NCBI GenBank assembly: GCA_900635495.1
Contig: LR134136.1
Coordinates: forward strand, 868,001 to 932,000
DNA: 64,000 bases
Source of the DNA: Atlantibacter hermannii
GTDB taxonomy: Bacteria > Pseudomonadota > Gammaproteobacteria > Enterobacterales > Enterobacteriaceae
Direction of reading: 5' to 3'
Part shown: in pieces, positions 43,920 through 52,815 of the stretch
Numbering within the stretch: the stretch's first letter is position 1
How the letters are laid out: each line of letters opens with the position of its first letter
Program-made: the position numbers and the translations under genes
Notes under the pieces: model-generated
The model's database searches: none
Told to the model about the DNA's origin: nothing
Seen by the model: only the letters and a program-made list of their open reading frames with translations

Positions 43920-46058
43920 ATGAATTGCATTGCTATTATGAATCATATGGGCGTTTATTTTAAAGAGGCGCCTGTTGCTGAATTACACAAGGCCCTGGAA
44001 AAACAAGGCTTTCGTCTGGTTTACCCCAATGATCGGGAAGATTTATTAAAACTTATCGAAAATAACGCCAGACTTTGCGGCGTAATTTTTGACTGGGATA
44101 AATATAACCTCGAATTGTGTAAAGAGATAAGCAAGTTCAACGAATACATGCCGGTTTATGCTTTCGCGAATACCTATTCCACGCTTGATGTAAGCCTTAA
44201 TGATTTACGTATGCAGGTACGCTTTTTCGAGTATGCGCTGGGTGCTGCGGAAGAAATTGCGGCGAAAATTAAGCAAAGTACGGATGAGTATATCGATACA
44301 ATTTTGCCGCCGTTAACGCGTGCGCTGTTTAAATACGCCCGGGAAGGGAAGTATACCTTTTGCACCCCGGGACATATGGGCGGCACCGCATTTCAGAAAA
44401 GCCCGGTAGGTTGCCTTTTCTATGACTTTTTCGGACCGAACACCATGAAATCCGACATTTCTATTTCGGTATCCGAATTAGGCTCATTACTGGATCACAG
44501 CGGCCCTCATAAAGAAGCAGAAGAGTACATTGCGCGGGTATTTAATGCTGACCGAAGCTATATGGTGACCAATGGGACCTCGACGGCGAATAAGATCGTC
44601 GGCATGTACGCCGCGCATGCGGGAAGCACGGTGCTTATCGACAGAAACTGTCATAAATCGCTGACGCATCTGATGATGATGACGGACATTACCCCGATCT
44701 ATTTACGCCCCACCCGCAATGCTTACGGCATTCTTGGGGGGATCCCGCAGGATGAATTTCAGCGCGAAACCCTCGCCAGACGGGTTAACGCTACGCCTGG
44801 CGCAACCTGGCCATCACATGCGGTCATTACTAATTCCACCTACGATGGCCTGCTTTATAACACCGACTTTATTAAGGAAACGCTGGACGTTAAATCCATC
44901 CATTTTGATTCAGCCTGGGTACCTTATACCAACTTCCATCCTGTTTATCAGGGTAAGTGCGGAATGAGCGGTAAGCGTATCGACGGGAAGGTGATCTTCG
45001 AAACCCAGTCCACGCATAAATTACTGGCTGCGTTTTCCCAGGCCTCGATGATTCATGTGAAGGGCGACATTAATGAAGCGACCTTCAATGAAAATTACAT
45101 GATGCATACCACCACATCGCCGCATTACGGCATTGTCGCCTCCACAGAAACCGCCGCGGCAATGATGAAAGGCAACGCCGGTAAACGCCTCATCGACGCC
45201 TCCATCCAGCGTGCGATTAAGTTTCGCAAAGAGATAAAGCGGCTGCGTAATGAATGCGATGGCTGGTTCTTCGATATCTGGCAACCCGATCATATCGATC
45301 AGGCGGAATGCTGGCCGTTACGTTCAGACAGCGCCTGGCATGGCTTTCATAATATCGATAACGATCATATGTATCTTGACCCCATTAAGGTGACGATTTT
45401 GACGCCGGGGATGGGTAAAGATGGCAGGATGGAACCGTTTGGCATTCCGGCCAGTCTTGTCGCCAAATACCTTGATGAACACGGGATCATTGTTGAAAAA
45501 ACCGGGCCGTATAACCTGCTTTTCCTGTTCAGTATTGGGATAGATAAAACGAAAGCACTCAGTTTGCTGCGGGCGTTAACCGAGTTTAAACGGGCGTTTG
45601 ATTTGAACCTTCGGGTGAAAAACATGCTGCCTTCCCTCTATCAGGAAGCGCCGGAATTTTATGAAACAATGCGCATTCAGGAGCTGGCCGAAAATATTCA
45701 TCGATTAGTGGAGCGCCATAATTTGCCTGATCTCATGTATCGCGCATTTGATGTGTTACCCACGATGATCATGACGCCTTACCACGCATTCCAGCAGGAA
45801 CTGCGCGGCAATGTCGAAGAGGTATTGCTGGATGAGTGTATTGGCCGCGTAAACGCCAATATGATTTTGCCGTATCCTCCGGGTGTTCCTCTGGTCATGC
45901 CGGGGGAAATGATCACCGAAGAAAGCCGGCCGATCCTTGAGTTCCTGCAACTGCTCTGTGAGACCGGCGCGCATTATCCCGGCTTCGAGACGGATATTCA
46001 CGGCGCATATCGCCAACCGGACGGTCGCTATGTCGTTAAGGTGTTAAAAGACAAATAA
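43920..46058 (+). CDS. cadA: Inducible lysine decarboxylase CadA (LdcI)
   Basis: CadA decarboxylates lysine to cadaverine with PLP under acid stress. In E. coli it forms decamers, is inhibited by ppGpp and binds RavA. The 712 residues (715 in E. coli) carry the PLP lysine in TQSTHKLLAA (about K367). Diagnostic CadA stretches are NHMGVYFKE, YNLELCKEISK and FANTYSTLDVSLNDLR, separating it from LdcC (37512). It ends VVKVLKDK, slightly shorter than E. coli. CTGGAG precedes the ATG. With cadC and cadB it makes a complete acid-resistance module, ending at a strong terminator. Confidence 0.95.
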   Translation: MNCIAIMNHMGVYFKEAPVAELHKALEKQGFRLVYPNDREDLLKLIENNARLCGVIFDWDKYNLELCKEISKFNEYMPVYAFANTYSTLDVSLNDLRMQVRFFEYALGAAEEIAAKIKQSTDEYIDTILPPLTRALFKYAREGKYTFCTPGHMGGTAFQKSPVGCLFYDFFGPNTMKSDISISVSELGSLLDHSGPHKEAEEYIARVFNADRSYMVTNGTSTANKIVGMYAAHAGSTVLIDRNCHKSLTHLMMMTDITPIYLRPTRNAYGILGGIPQDEFQRETLARRVNATPGATWPSHAVITNSTYDGLLYNTDFIKETLDVKSIHFDSAWVPYTNFHPVYQGKCGMSGKRIDGKVIFETQSTHKLLAAFSQASMIHVKGDINEATFNENYMMHTTTSPHYGIVASTETAAAMMKGNAGKRLIDASIQRAIKFRKEIKRLRNECDGWFFDIWQPDHIDQAECWPLRSDSAWHGFHNIDNDHMYLDPIKVTILTPGMGKDGRMEPFGIPASLVAKYLDEHGIIVEKTGPYNLLFLFSIGIDKTKALSLLRALTEFKRAFDLNLRVKNMLPSLYQEAPEFYETMRIQELAENIHRLVERHNLPDLMYRAFDVLPTMIMTPYHAFQQELRGNVEEVLLDECIGRVNANMILPYPPGVPLVMPGEMITEESRPILEFLQLLCETGAHYPGFETDIHGAYRQPDGRYVVKVLKDK

Positions 46059-46062
46059 CAGT

Positions 46063-46089
46063 AAGGAGGCAGAAATTGCCTCCTTTTTT
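46063..46089 (+). terminator. Terminator of cadBA
   Basis: AAGGAGGC (46063-46070) and GCCTCCTT (46078-46085) form a perfect 8-bp stem with a 7-nt loop and a T tract, 5 bp after the cadA stop. Confidence 0.92.
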
Positions 46090-46211
46090 GTCTCGTTGTT
46101 GCAACGATCGTGCGACAGAGCTCGTGAAACCCGGTTTACGTGGCGTTACTACTTGATTGACTGCGTCGCAGCGATTAACGTGCCGCTATCTTTCTGAAAC
46201 CATCCCTGACG

Positions 46212-47522
46212 ATGAGTATGCAATCACCGGATTTACTTTTACCGCCGTTGTTGAAGGAATATCGCACACTGCTGGTTGCCTTTAGCGGCGGGCTGGACTC
46301 CACCGTTCTGCTTCACCAGCTGGTGATGTTGCGTCAGCAGCACGGCTTGCAACTGCGTGCAGTGCATATTCATCACGGCATTAGCGCGTTTGCTGATGAC
46401 TGGGCGGCGCACTGCCAGGCGCTGTGTACGCAATGGGGAGTGCCGCTTGACGTGATTCGCATCACGTTGTGCGACGATGGGTCAGGGGTCGAGGCACAGG
46501 CGCGCAAAGCCCGCTATGACGCTTTCAGGCAAATTATCAGACCGGGAGAAGCGCTGGTCACCGCCCAGCATCTTGACGATCAATGCGAAACCTTGCTTCT
46601 GGCGCTGAAGCGCGGCAGCGGTCCGGCCGGGTTGGCAGCGATGCCGGAGACGCTGGCATTTGGCGATAATCTCCTGCTGCGTCCGCTTTTGTCGGTATCG
46701 CGGGGCACACTTGAAGACTATGCCCGCAGGCATCAACTTCACTGGATCGACGACGACAGTAACGAGGACGATCGCTACGATCGCAATTTTTTGCGTCTGC
46801 GTATTCTGCCGTTGCTGAAAGCGCGTTGGCCGCATTTTTCTCGCAGCGTGGCGCGTAGTGCGGCGCTGTGTGGCGAGCAGGAAGCCTTGCTGGATGAACT
46901 GCTGGCCGATGAACTGGCCTCGTTAGTCACGCCGGACGGCAGCCTGACGCTCACGCCTTTACACAGCGTCAGCACCGTGCGCCGTAACGCGCTATTGCGC
47001 CGCTGGTTACTCCTGCTGAATGCGCCGCCGCCATCACGAAGCATGTTAGAACGCATCTGGCAGGAAGTGGCGCTAAGCCGGGAGGATGCGATGCCGCGCC
47101 TGCAAATTGGCGCGTACGACGTGCGGCGTTATCAGGGGCAGCTCTGGTGGGTTAAACGGATTACACCGCCGGGCAAGCAAGTTCTGTCCTGGCATCCTCC
47201 CTATGCGCCATTAAAACTCCCACTCGAATTAGGGATATTACGCGTGGCGCAGACAGGCTATGCTGTGCGGGCTCCGCATCATAATGAACAGGTTTCGGTC
47301 CGTTTTCATGCGCCAGGCAACTGGCACATTGTTGGTCGTCAGCATGGCCGAAGCCTTAAGAAGCTGTGGCAGGAACTGTCCGTGCCGCCCTGGCAACGGG
47401 ATACCACGCCGCTATTGTTTTACGGTGAGCAATTAATCGCCGCTCCGGGCATTTTCGTGACGCGCCAGGGGCAGGCTGAAGATCATGCATGCTGGCATAT
47501 CGACTGGCAGAAAGGAGAATAA
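46212..47522 (+). CDS. tilS: tRNA(Ile)-lysidine synthetase TilS
   Basis: TilS converts C34 of the CAU anticodon of tRNA-Ile2 to lysidine using ATP and lysine, changing it from Met to Ile decoding. It is essential. The 436 residues (432 in E. coli) contain the PP-loop SGGLDS (25-30), the QHLDDQCETLLLALKRGSG segment, and C-terminal substrate-binding domains. In E. coli tilS follows yaeR directly; here cadCBA lies between. A small cytochrome c gene starts 2 bp after the stop, so the two are probably co-translated. Confidence 0.95.
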   Translation: MSMQSPDLLLPPLLKEYRTLLVAFSGGLDSTVLLHQLVMLRQQHGLQLRAVHIHHGISAFADDWAAHCQALCTQWGVPLDVIRITLCDDGSGVEAQARKARYDAFRQIIRPGEALVTAQHLDDQCETLLLALKRGSGPAGLAAMPETLAFGDNLLLRPLLSVSRGTLEDYARRHQLHWIDDDSNEDDRYDRNFLRLRILPLLKARWPHFSRSVARSAALCGEQEALLDELLADELASLVTPDGSLTLTPLHSVSTVRRNALLRRWLLLLNAPPPSRSMLERIWQEVALSREDAMPRLQIGAYDVRRYQGQLWWVKRITPPGKQVLSWHPPYAPLKLPLELGILRVAQTGYAVRAPHHNEQVSVRFHAPGNWHIVGRQHGRSLKKLWQELSVPPWQRDTTPLLFYGEQLIAAPGIFVTRQGQAEDHACWHIDWQKGE

Positions 47523-47524
47523 GG

Positions 47525-47839
47525 ATGACGATGCGTACTGCAGTATTAATAGGATTACTGGCGTGTAGCCTGCCGGTGCTGGCCAAAGGCGATCCGAAAG
47601 CGGGCGAACAAAAAGCGATGATGTGTGTTGCCTGCCATGGCGCGACGGGTAATGTTTCTGTCCCGCTTTACCCGAATCTGGCTGGCCAGCATGAAGAGTA
47701 TCTGGCGCACGCGCTCCATGCCTATAAAAAAGGCGAGCGCAGCGGCGGGCAGGCGGAAGTGATGAAAGCCTATGTGAGCGGCTTGTCTGACGAAGATATC
47801 GATAACCTGGCGGCGTATTACGCCAGCCAGAAGCCATAA
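47525..47839 (+). CDS. Small periplasmic c-type cytochrome, tilS-linked
   Basis: This 104-residue class I cytochrome c-like protein has a signal peptide (residues 1-20, hydrophobic core then VLA). The haem attachment motif is CVACH (34-38) and the plausible distal ligand is Met80 (EVMKAY). The C-terminal helix DIDNLAAYYASQKP is typical of mono-haem cytochrome c of the c553/c4-domain type. The start at 47525 has AGGAG 7 nt upstream, inside the 3' end of tilS. It would be an electron carrier matured by the Ccm system in the periplasm. No redox partner is adjacent. E. coli K-12 has no gene here. Its function is not known. Confidence 0.88.
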   Translation: MTMRTAVLIGLLACSLPVLAKGDPKAGEQKAMMCVACHGATGNVSVPLYPNLAGQHEEYLAHALHAYKKGERSGGQAEVMKAYVSGLSDEDIDNLAAYYASQKP

Positions 47840-47840
47840 A

Positions 47841-47872
47841 AAAGGGCAGCCATTGGGCTGCCCATGTTTTTT
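47841..47872. terminator. Bidirectional terminator between cytochrome c gene and rof
   Basis: GGGCAGCC (47844-47851) and GGCTGCCC (47856-47863) form a perfect stem with an ATTG loop. It is flanked by A and T tracts, so it can serve the convergent genes on both strands. Confidence 0.9.
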
Positions 47873-47882
47873 CGGCGTTTGA

Positions 47883-48143
47883 CTAGCCTTCGCTGACTAC
47901 CACGGTTCCAATGTCCGGGTGACTGAAGCTGGCAATTTTATCGAGGCGAACTTCGCGTGAGGCACCGGCTTCATCGATTATCAGGTATTCGACGTTTTTA
48001 CGAGAAACCAGATCGTTGGCTTGCGCCTTCAATACTTCCCCACTCTTCAATTCCAGCGTCAAAACCAGGTGATGCTGGCAGGCGAGTTCGAGATTGTCAT
48101 AATCATCACAATTGATGGGTTGATAAGTTTCATTCATTGACAT
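47883..48143 (-). CDS. rof: Rho-binding antiterminator Rof (YaeO)
   Basis: Rof binds the Rho hexamer near its primary RNA-binding site and reduces Rho-dependent termination. The 86-residue acidic protein contains CDDYDNLELACQHHL and the Sm-like beta core ending SFSHPDIGTVVVSE. The first ATG (48143) has GGTGAG at good distance. A second ATG two codons on matches the shorter E. coli annotation. Its start overlaps the end of yaeP, so the two are translationally coupled. Confidence 0.93.
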   Translation of the reverse strand: MSMNETYQPINCDDYDNLELACQHHLVLTLELKSGEVLKAQANDLVSRKNVEYLIIDEAGASREVRLDKIASFSHPDIGTVVVSEG

Positions 48144-48330
48144 AATCGCTCACCAGTAAGTTCGCGGCAGCATACGCCGCCTTTTCCCTGACCGACTCAG
48201 AAAGGGCGTCATCTGAGGCCATTTCATTCAAAACTTTTAGTACGCAACCCAGCGCGTCGGGGACGTATCCCAAATCGCCGCTCGCTATTTCGGCATAACG
48301 CTTGCGAATTAACTCACAATACTTTTCCAC
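48130..48330 (-). CDS. yaeP: Conserved small protein YaeP
   Basis: This 66-residue soluble protein (EKYCELIRKRYAEIASGD near the start, ending LLVSDYVNE) matches E. coli YaeP over its full length. The start is GTG at 48330 with a perfect AGGAGG 6 nt upstream; an ATG at 48378 would add 16 non-conserved residues. It is probably helical. Function is unknown, but the coupling to rof is conserved. Confidence 0.9.
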   Translation of the reverse strand: MEKYCELIRKRYAEIASGDLGYVPDALGCVLKVLNEMASDDALSESVREKAAYAAANLLVSDYVNE

Positions 48331-48544
48331 ATGCCCTCCTGTCAGCGTCCTGACTACAGACTGAATCGTGGGATGCAAGTCTAAGCCTACGAATATTAAC
48401 TCTGTTTAGCAAGGTGACTATACCACACTCATCCTGGCGTGATTAACACTGATAGCAGGGAATTCTGTTGGCAGCCTAAGGCGGTGCGGGCGCCGCGCCG
48501 CTATTTTCGCTACAATAGCCGCCGATTGATTTTCCGGGGGATCT

Positions 48545-49090
48545 ATGGCATTAAAAGCAACAATTTATAAAGCAACCGTGAATGTTGCTGACATGGACAG
48601 AAACCAGTTTCTGGATGCCAACCTGACGCTGGCCCGCCATCCTTCAGAAACTGAAGAACGTCTGATGCTGCGCTTACTGGCGTGGATAAAGTACGCGGAT
48701 GAGCGGCTGCAATTTACCCGCGGGCTCAGCGCCGAAGACGAGCCGGAAGTGTGGCTGCGCAATGATTATTTGGGCATCGATTTGTGGGTAGAGCTTGGCC
48801 TGCCGGATGAGCGTCGCCTGAAAAAGGCCTGTAGTCAGGCGGCACAGGTGGCGCTGTTTACCTACAATAGTCGTGCGGCGGAGATTTGGCGGCAGCAAAA
48901 CCAAAGCAAATTCCGTCAGTATGCAAATCTCACCGTCTGGTATCTCGATGATGGCCAACTGGCAAAGCTCAGCGCGCTGGCTTCCCGCAGCATGTCCATT
49001 CAGGCCACGTTACAGGACGGGTTAATCTGGTTATCGGAAGGTGAGAATAATCTGGAAATCACTCTGGAAAACTGGCACCAGCCTGAATGA
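48545..49090 (+). CDS. yaeQ: YaeQ family protein, PD-(D/E)XK-like fold
   Basis: The 181-residue protein is the same length as E. coli YaeQ (starts MALKATIYKATVNVADMDR). Structures of the family show a nuclease-like PD-(D/E)XK core; acidic residues in SAEDEPEVWLRND and IDLWVELGLPDERR fit the site. No activity is established. The Salmonella homologue was reported to suppress loss of RfaH, a claim that is disputed. It overlaps arfB by four bases (ATGA). Confidence 0.93.
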   Translation: MALKATIYKATVNVADMDRNQFLDANLTLARHPSETEERLMLRLLAWIKYADERLQFTRGLSAEDEPEVWLRNDYLGIDLWVELGLPDERRLKKACSQAAQVALFTYNSRAAEIWRQQNQSKFRQYANLTVWYLDDGQLAKLSALASRSMSIQATLQDGLIWLSEGENNLEITLENWHQPE

Positions 49091-49509
49091 TTGTAATTTC
49101 ACACACGCTTTCCATTCCCGATGATGAAGTAACGTTAACCGCGATCCGTGCGCAGGGCGCGGGCGGACAACACGTTAATAAAACATCGACGGCCATTCAT
49201 TTGCGTTTTGATATCGCCGCATCGAGCCTGCCTGAGTCTGTTAAAGCGCGGCTTCTGACGGCGAGCCACCATCTGATCACCGCTGAAGGCTCCGTGGTGA
49301 TTAAGGCGCAGGAATATCGCAGCCAGGAGATGAACCGCGAAGCGGCGCTTTCACGCTTTATTGCGCTCATTCGGGAACTTACCGCTGTTCAAAAGCATCG
49401 AAAAGCAACAAGACCGACGCGTGCGTCAAAAGAACGGCGTTTAACGTCAAAAGCGCAAAAATCCACAACAAAAGCGCTACGTGCAAAAATTCGACGCTCG
49501 CCCGATTAA
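49087..49509 (+). CDS. arfB: Alternative ribosome-rescue factor ArfB (YaeJ)
   Basis: ArfB is a peptidyl-tRNA hydrolase that enters stalled ribosomes lacking a stop codon. The 140-residue protein has a GGQ catalytic motif (26-28, in AQGAGGQHVNKTS), as in release factors. A basic C-terminal tail (from about residue 100, rich in Lys/Arg) occupies the mRNA channel. It is translationally coupled to yaeQ and is followed 15 bp later by nlpE. Confidence 0.95.
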   Translation: MIVISHTLSIPDDEVTLTAIRAQGAGGQHVNKTSTAIHLRFDIAASSLPESVKARLLTASHHLITAEGSVVIKAQEYRSQEMNREAALSRFIALIRELTAVQKHRKATRPTRASKERRLTSKAQKSTTKALRAKIRRSPD

Positions 49510-49524
49510 CTGAGGCTACGAATA

Positions 49525-50241
49525 GTGAAAATCAGGGACATGATGGCAAACACTCCACTTTTAACCGCAGCCGTTGCCTGCGGGATGTTTTTATTGATGG
49601 GATGTAATAACCGAAACGAGGTCCGGTCTTTGCAGGCGGTGCAACCGCTCGAAGCCAAAGCAATGCAACAAAACTTCCGGGGGCTGTTGCCCTGTGCGGA
49701 TTGCGAAGGGATCGATACCGCGTTGTTTCTGGAAAAAGATGGTTCGTGGGTAATGAATCAGCGCTATCAGGGCGCGCCGCAGCCGACTCAGTTTGCCTCC
49801 TGGGGAAAATGGGCGCGAACCGCAGACAAACTGGTGCTTACCGATACGAATGGTGAAAAGTACTATTTCCGCGTGAAGGGCGAAAATCTTGAGATGCTCG
49901 ATCGTGACGGCAACCCGATTGAGTCCACCCTTAATTACACCCTGACACCCTCCAGGGCCGCCTTACCCGTTACCCCTATGGCGATGAAAGGCCTCTATTT
50001 TTATATGGCAGATGCCGCGGTGTTTACAGATTGCGCCACCGGCAAGCGTTTCCCGGTGATGAATAACGCGCAGCTGGAGCGTGGCTTTGCCGCGGCGCAG
50101 CAAGGCGAAACCAAACCGGTGTTATTGCACGTCGAAGGGCATTTTATATTGCAGGCGAATCCGGATAGCGGGGCGATGCAGAAAACACTGGTAGCGGATA
50201 ACCCGGGCGCATTCAAACCGGGTGCCGATTGCGACGATTGA
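49525..50241 (+). CDS. nlpE: Outer-membrane lipoprotein NlpE (CutF)
   Basis: NlpE activates the Cpx envelope-stress system on surface contact or when it is mislocalised, and was first described in copper tolerance. The 238-residue precursor has a lipobox LLMG-C with the lipidated Cys27, and a CXXC motif (PCADC, 57-60) in the N-terminal barrel. Two C-terminal cysteines (TDCATG and GADCDD) form the redox-sensing disulfide in E. coli. The GTG start at 49525 is chosen because GAGG lies 9 nt upstream and it adds Lys and Arg to the signal peptide. ATG codons at 49540 and 49543 are alternatives. Confidence 0.92.
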   Translation: MKIRDMMANTPLLTAAVACGMFLLMGCNNRNEVRSLQAVQPLEAKAMQQNFRGLLPCADCEGIDTALFLEKDGSWVMNQRYQGAPQPTQFASWGKWARTADKLVLTDTNGEKYYFRVKGENLEMLDRDGNPIESTLNYTLTPSRAALPVTPMAMKGLYFYMADAAVFTDCATGKRFPVMNNAQLERGFAAAQQGETKPVLLHVEGHFILQANPDSGAMQKTLVADNPGAFKPGADCDD

Positions 50242-50249
50242 TCACATCA

Positions 50250-50278
50250 TAAAAAAACGCCCTGCATCAGCAGGGCGT
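50250..50278 (-). terminator. Terminator of proS
   Basis: ACGCCCTGC (50257-50265) and GCAGGGCGT (50270-50278) form a perfect 9-bp stem. Read on the minus strand it ends in a run of T just after the proS stop. Confidence 0.9.
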
Positions 50279-50283
50279 GAGGA

Positions 50284-52002
50284 TTACTTCTTAATCTGGC
50301 TGACCAGGTAATTCACAATCTCCCCGGTCTTAATCATTTTCTTCTCGCCTTCACGACGATACTTATATTCGATCTCGTCGCTATCGAGGTTACGATCGCC
50401 GATCACCACGGTATGCGGAATGCCGATCAGTTCCATATCGGCAAACATCACGCCCGGGCGCTCTTTGCGGTCATCCATCAGGACTTCAATACCCTGCGCA
50501 CGTAGTTCGCTATACAGTTTTTCCGCCAGTTCCTGAACGCGGAAAGATTTGTGCATGTTCATCGGCAGGATCGCGACCTGGAACGGCGCGATAGCGTCCG
50601 GCCACACGATTCCGCGCTCGTCGTGATGCTGTTCGATAGCGGCAGCCACCACGCGGGTGACGCCGATACCGTAGCAGCCCATAGTCAGGGTCTGGTTGCG
50701 GCCATCTTCGCCCTGAACGGACGCTTTCAGCGCTTCAGAATACTTGGTACCCAACTGGAAAATGTGGCCCACTTCAATACCACGTTTGATCAGCAGCGTA
50801 CCCTGACCGTCCGGGCTTGGATCGCCTGCCACCACATTGCGGATATCCGCCACTTCCGGCGTCGCCACATCGCGATCCCAGTTAATGCCGAAGTAGTGTT
50901 TGCCGTCGATATTCGCACCGGCGGCGAAATCGCTCATCGTTGCAACGGAACGGTCAATCACTACCGGAATCGGCATGTTCACCGGACCAAGCGATCCCGG
51001 GCCTGCGTTCAGGATGGCGCGAATTTCCGCTTCGGTGGCGAAGGTCAGCGGACTTGCGACCTGGGCCAGCTTCTCGGCTTTCACTTCATTCAGTTCGTGA
51101 TCGCCACGTACCAGCAGTGCGACCAGAGGGTAAGCGCTGCCTTCAACCGCTTTAACCAGCAGGGTTTTAACGGTTTTTTCAATCGGCAGGTTATGTTGCT
51201 CAACCAGCTCGGCGATGGTTTTAGCATTCGGCGTATCCACCAGATGCATGTCCTGCGTTGCAGCAGCGCGCGGCGTTGCTGGCGCAACGGCTTCAGCCAG
51301 TTCGATATTGGCGGCATAGTCGGAGCTGTCGGAGAAAATGATGTCGTCTTCGCCGCTCTGTGCCAGCACCTGGAATTCATGCGATGCGCTGCCGCCGATA
51401 GAACCGGTATCTGCCTGAACCGGACGGAAATCCAATCCCATACGGGTGAAAATTTTGCTGTACGCTTCGTACATGGCGTCATAGGTCGCCTGCAGAGATT
51501 CCTGAGATGTGTGGAAAGAGTACGCATCTTTCATCAGGAATTCGCGCGAGCGCATTACGCCGAAACGCGGGCGAACTTCGTCGCGGAACTTGGTCTGGAT
51601 CTGGAAGAAGTTGAGCGGCAATTGTTTATACGAGCTCAGTTCATTACGGATCAGATCGGTAATCACTTCTTCATGCGTCGGGCCGAGGACAAACGGACGC
51701 TCGCCGCGATCGACAAAACGTAATAATTCCGGGCCGTACTGCTCCCAGCGCCCGCTCTCCTGCCACAGGTCTGCCGGCTGAACCACTGGCATCGACACCT
51801 CGATAGCACCGGCGTTATTCATCTCTTCACGCACGATATTTTCGACTTTTTTCAGGACGCGCAGGCCAGTCGGCAGCCAGGTGTATAACCCGGAGGCGAG
51901 CTTGCGGATCATCCCGGCGCGCAGCATCAGCTGGTGGCTGATGACCTCGGCGTCGGCGGGTGTCTCCTTCAGAGTGGAGAGCATATATTGGCTAGTACGC
52001 AT
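50284..52002 (-). CDS. proS: Prolyl-tRNA synthetase ProS
   Basis: ProS charges tRNA-Pro. It is a class II synthetase with 572 residues, the same as E. coli. Motif 2-3 regions flank an inserted YbaK-like editing domain (about 225-405) that clears mischarged Ala-tRNA-Pro, and the anticodon-binding domain is C-terminal (ILPMNMHKSFRVQELAEKLY). The start at 52002 gives MRTSQYMLSTLKETPADAE; a longer frame to 52038 is not conserved. Confidence 0.97.
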   Translation of the reverse strand: MRTSQYMLSTLKETPADAEVISHQLMLRAGMIRKLASGLYTWLPTGLRVLKKVENIVREEMNNAGAIEVSMPVVQPADLWQESGRWEQYGPELLRFVDRGERPFVLGPTHEEVITDLIRNELSSYKQLPLNFFQIQTKFRDEVRPRFGVMRSREFLMKDAYSFHTSQESLQATYDAMYEAYSKIFTRMGLDFRPVQADTGSIGGSASHEFQVLAQSGEDDIIFSDSSDYAANIELAEAVAPATPRAAATQDMHLVDTPNAKTIAELVEQHNLPIEKTVKTLLVKAVEGSAYPLVALLVRGDHELNEVKAEKLAQVASPLTFATEAEIRAILNAGPGSLGPVNMPIPVVIDRSVATMSDFAAGANIDGKHYFGINWDRDVATPEVADIRNVVAGDPSPDGQGTLLIKRGIEVGHIFQLGTKYSEALKASVQGEDGRNQTLTMGCYGIGVTRVVAAAIEQHHDERGIVWPDAIAPFQVAILPMNMHKSFRVQELAEKLYSELRAQGIEVLMDDRKERPGVMFADMELIGIPHTVVIGDRNLDSDEIEYKYRREGEKKMIKTGEIVNYLVSQIKK

Positions 52003-52107
52003 TATTACGATTCCATTAGATGGTTCAGATACAGGCAAATGGCCTGACTTAAGTAAAGTGAATTAGTTTACCAGCGAGGCCGGGTTGCAAAAAGAGAGGG
52101 CGCGAAA

Positions 52108-52815
52108 TTAACGTGCTTCGAGGGCAAACACTTCGCAACCGGTATCAGTGACTCGCCAGCGGACATTAAAATCCAGCAGCCACACCGCATAGGTTTTCCC
52201 GGGATCTTCCGTTTTACGGTAAGCCGGGCGCGGATCCTGGGCTAAGACTTCCCGAATAAACTGTTCAAGGTGCGGGTAACGCGGCTGAAGCTGGCGCAGT
52301 TGTTGTTGCACGTCGGGAGCAAAAAAGACAGGCATCGCCGCATCGGGTGCCTGTTGCGCATAACCTGCGCGGGCTTCCGGCAGCGCTTCCGCGAACGGCA
52401 AGTAGGGTTTGATATCAATAACCGGCGTACCGTCAACCAGGTCCAGTCCGCCCAGTTTCAGTACGACTTCCTCTTTATGGCAGCGGATCCCGTCTAGCGA
52501 CACCAGCGACATGCCGACCGGGTTAGGTCGAAAGGTGGAGCGGGTCGCGAAGACGCCCATCCGCGCATTGCCGCCCAGCCGGGGAGGACGCACGGTAGGG
52601 TGCCAGCCGCCTTCCATCGTTTGATGGAAAATAAATATCACCCAGATGTGGCTGAAGCCTTCGAGGCCACGCACCGCATCGGGGTTATTGTAAGGCGGGA
52701 TAAGATGAAGTTCGCCGCCCCCGCTGGTCACAAGGCCAGGCTGACGGGGGACCGCGAACTTCTCTTTATAGGGCGAACGAATAACGCCTATCTGCTCGAG
52801 GCAGAACTGACTCAT
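52108..52815 (-). CDS. trmO: tRNA-Thr m6t6A37 methyltransferase TrmO (TsaA/YaeB)
   Basis: TrmO methylates N6 of t6A37 in tRNA-Thr(GGU) with S-adenosylmethionine. The 235 residues match E. coli. The N-terminal single-sheet beta-barrel methyltransferase domain contains IGVIRSPYKEKFAVPRQPG and ARMGVFATRSTFRPNP. The C-terminal part ends WRVTDTGCEVFALEAR. The start at 52815 (MSQFCLEQIG) overlaps the rcsF stop by four bases, so it is coupled to rcsF; the longer frame to 52866 would run into rcsF. Confidence 0.95.
   Translation of the reverse strand: MSQFCLEQIGVIRSPYKEKFAVPRQPGLVTSGGGELHLIPPYNNPDAVRGLEGFSHIWVIFIFHQTMEGGWHPTVRPPRLGGNARMGVFATRSTFRPNPVGMSLVSLDGIRCHKEEVVLKLGGLDLVDGTPVIDIKPYLPFAEALPEARAGYAQQAPDAAMPVFFAPDVQQQLRQLQPRYPHLEQFIREVLAQDPRPAYRKTEDPGKTYAVWLLDFNVRWRVTDTGCEVFALEAR

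Noticed and set aside
50551..51723. A 390-codon open frame antisense to proS
   Set aside because: It is the reverse frame of a highly codon-biased synthetase gene. The product is rich in His, Arg and Cys without domain features, typical of antisense shadows.
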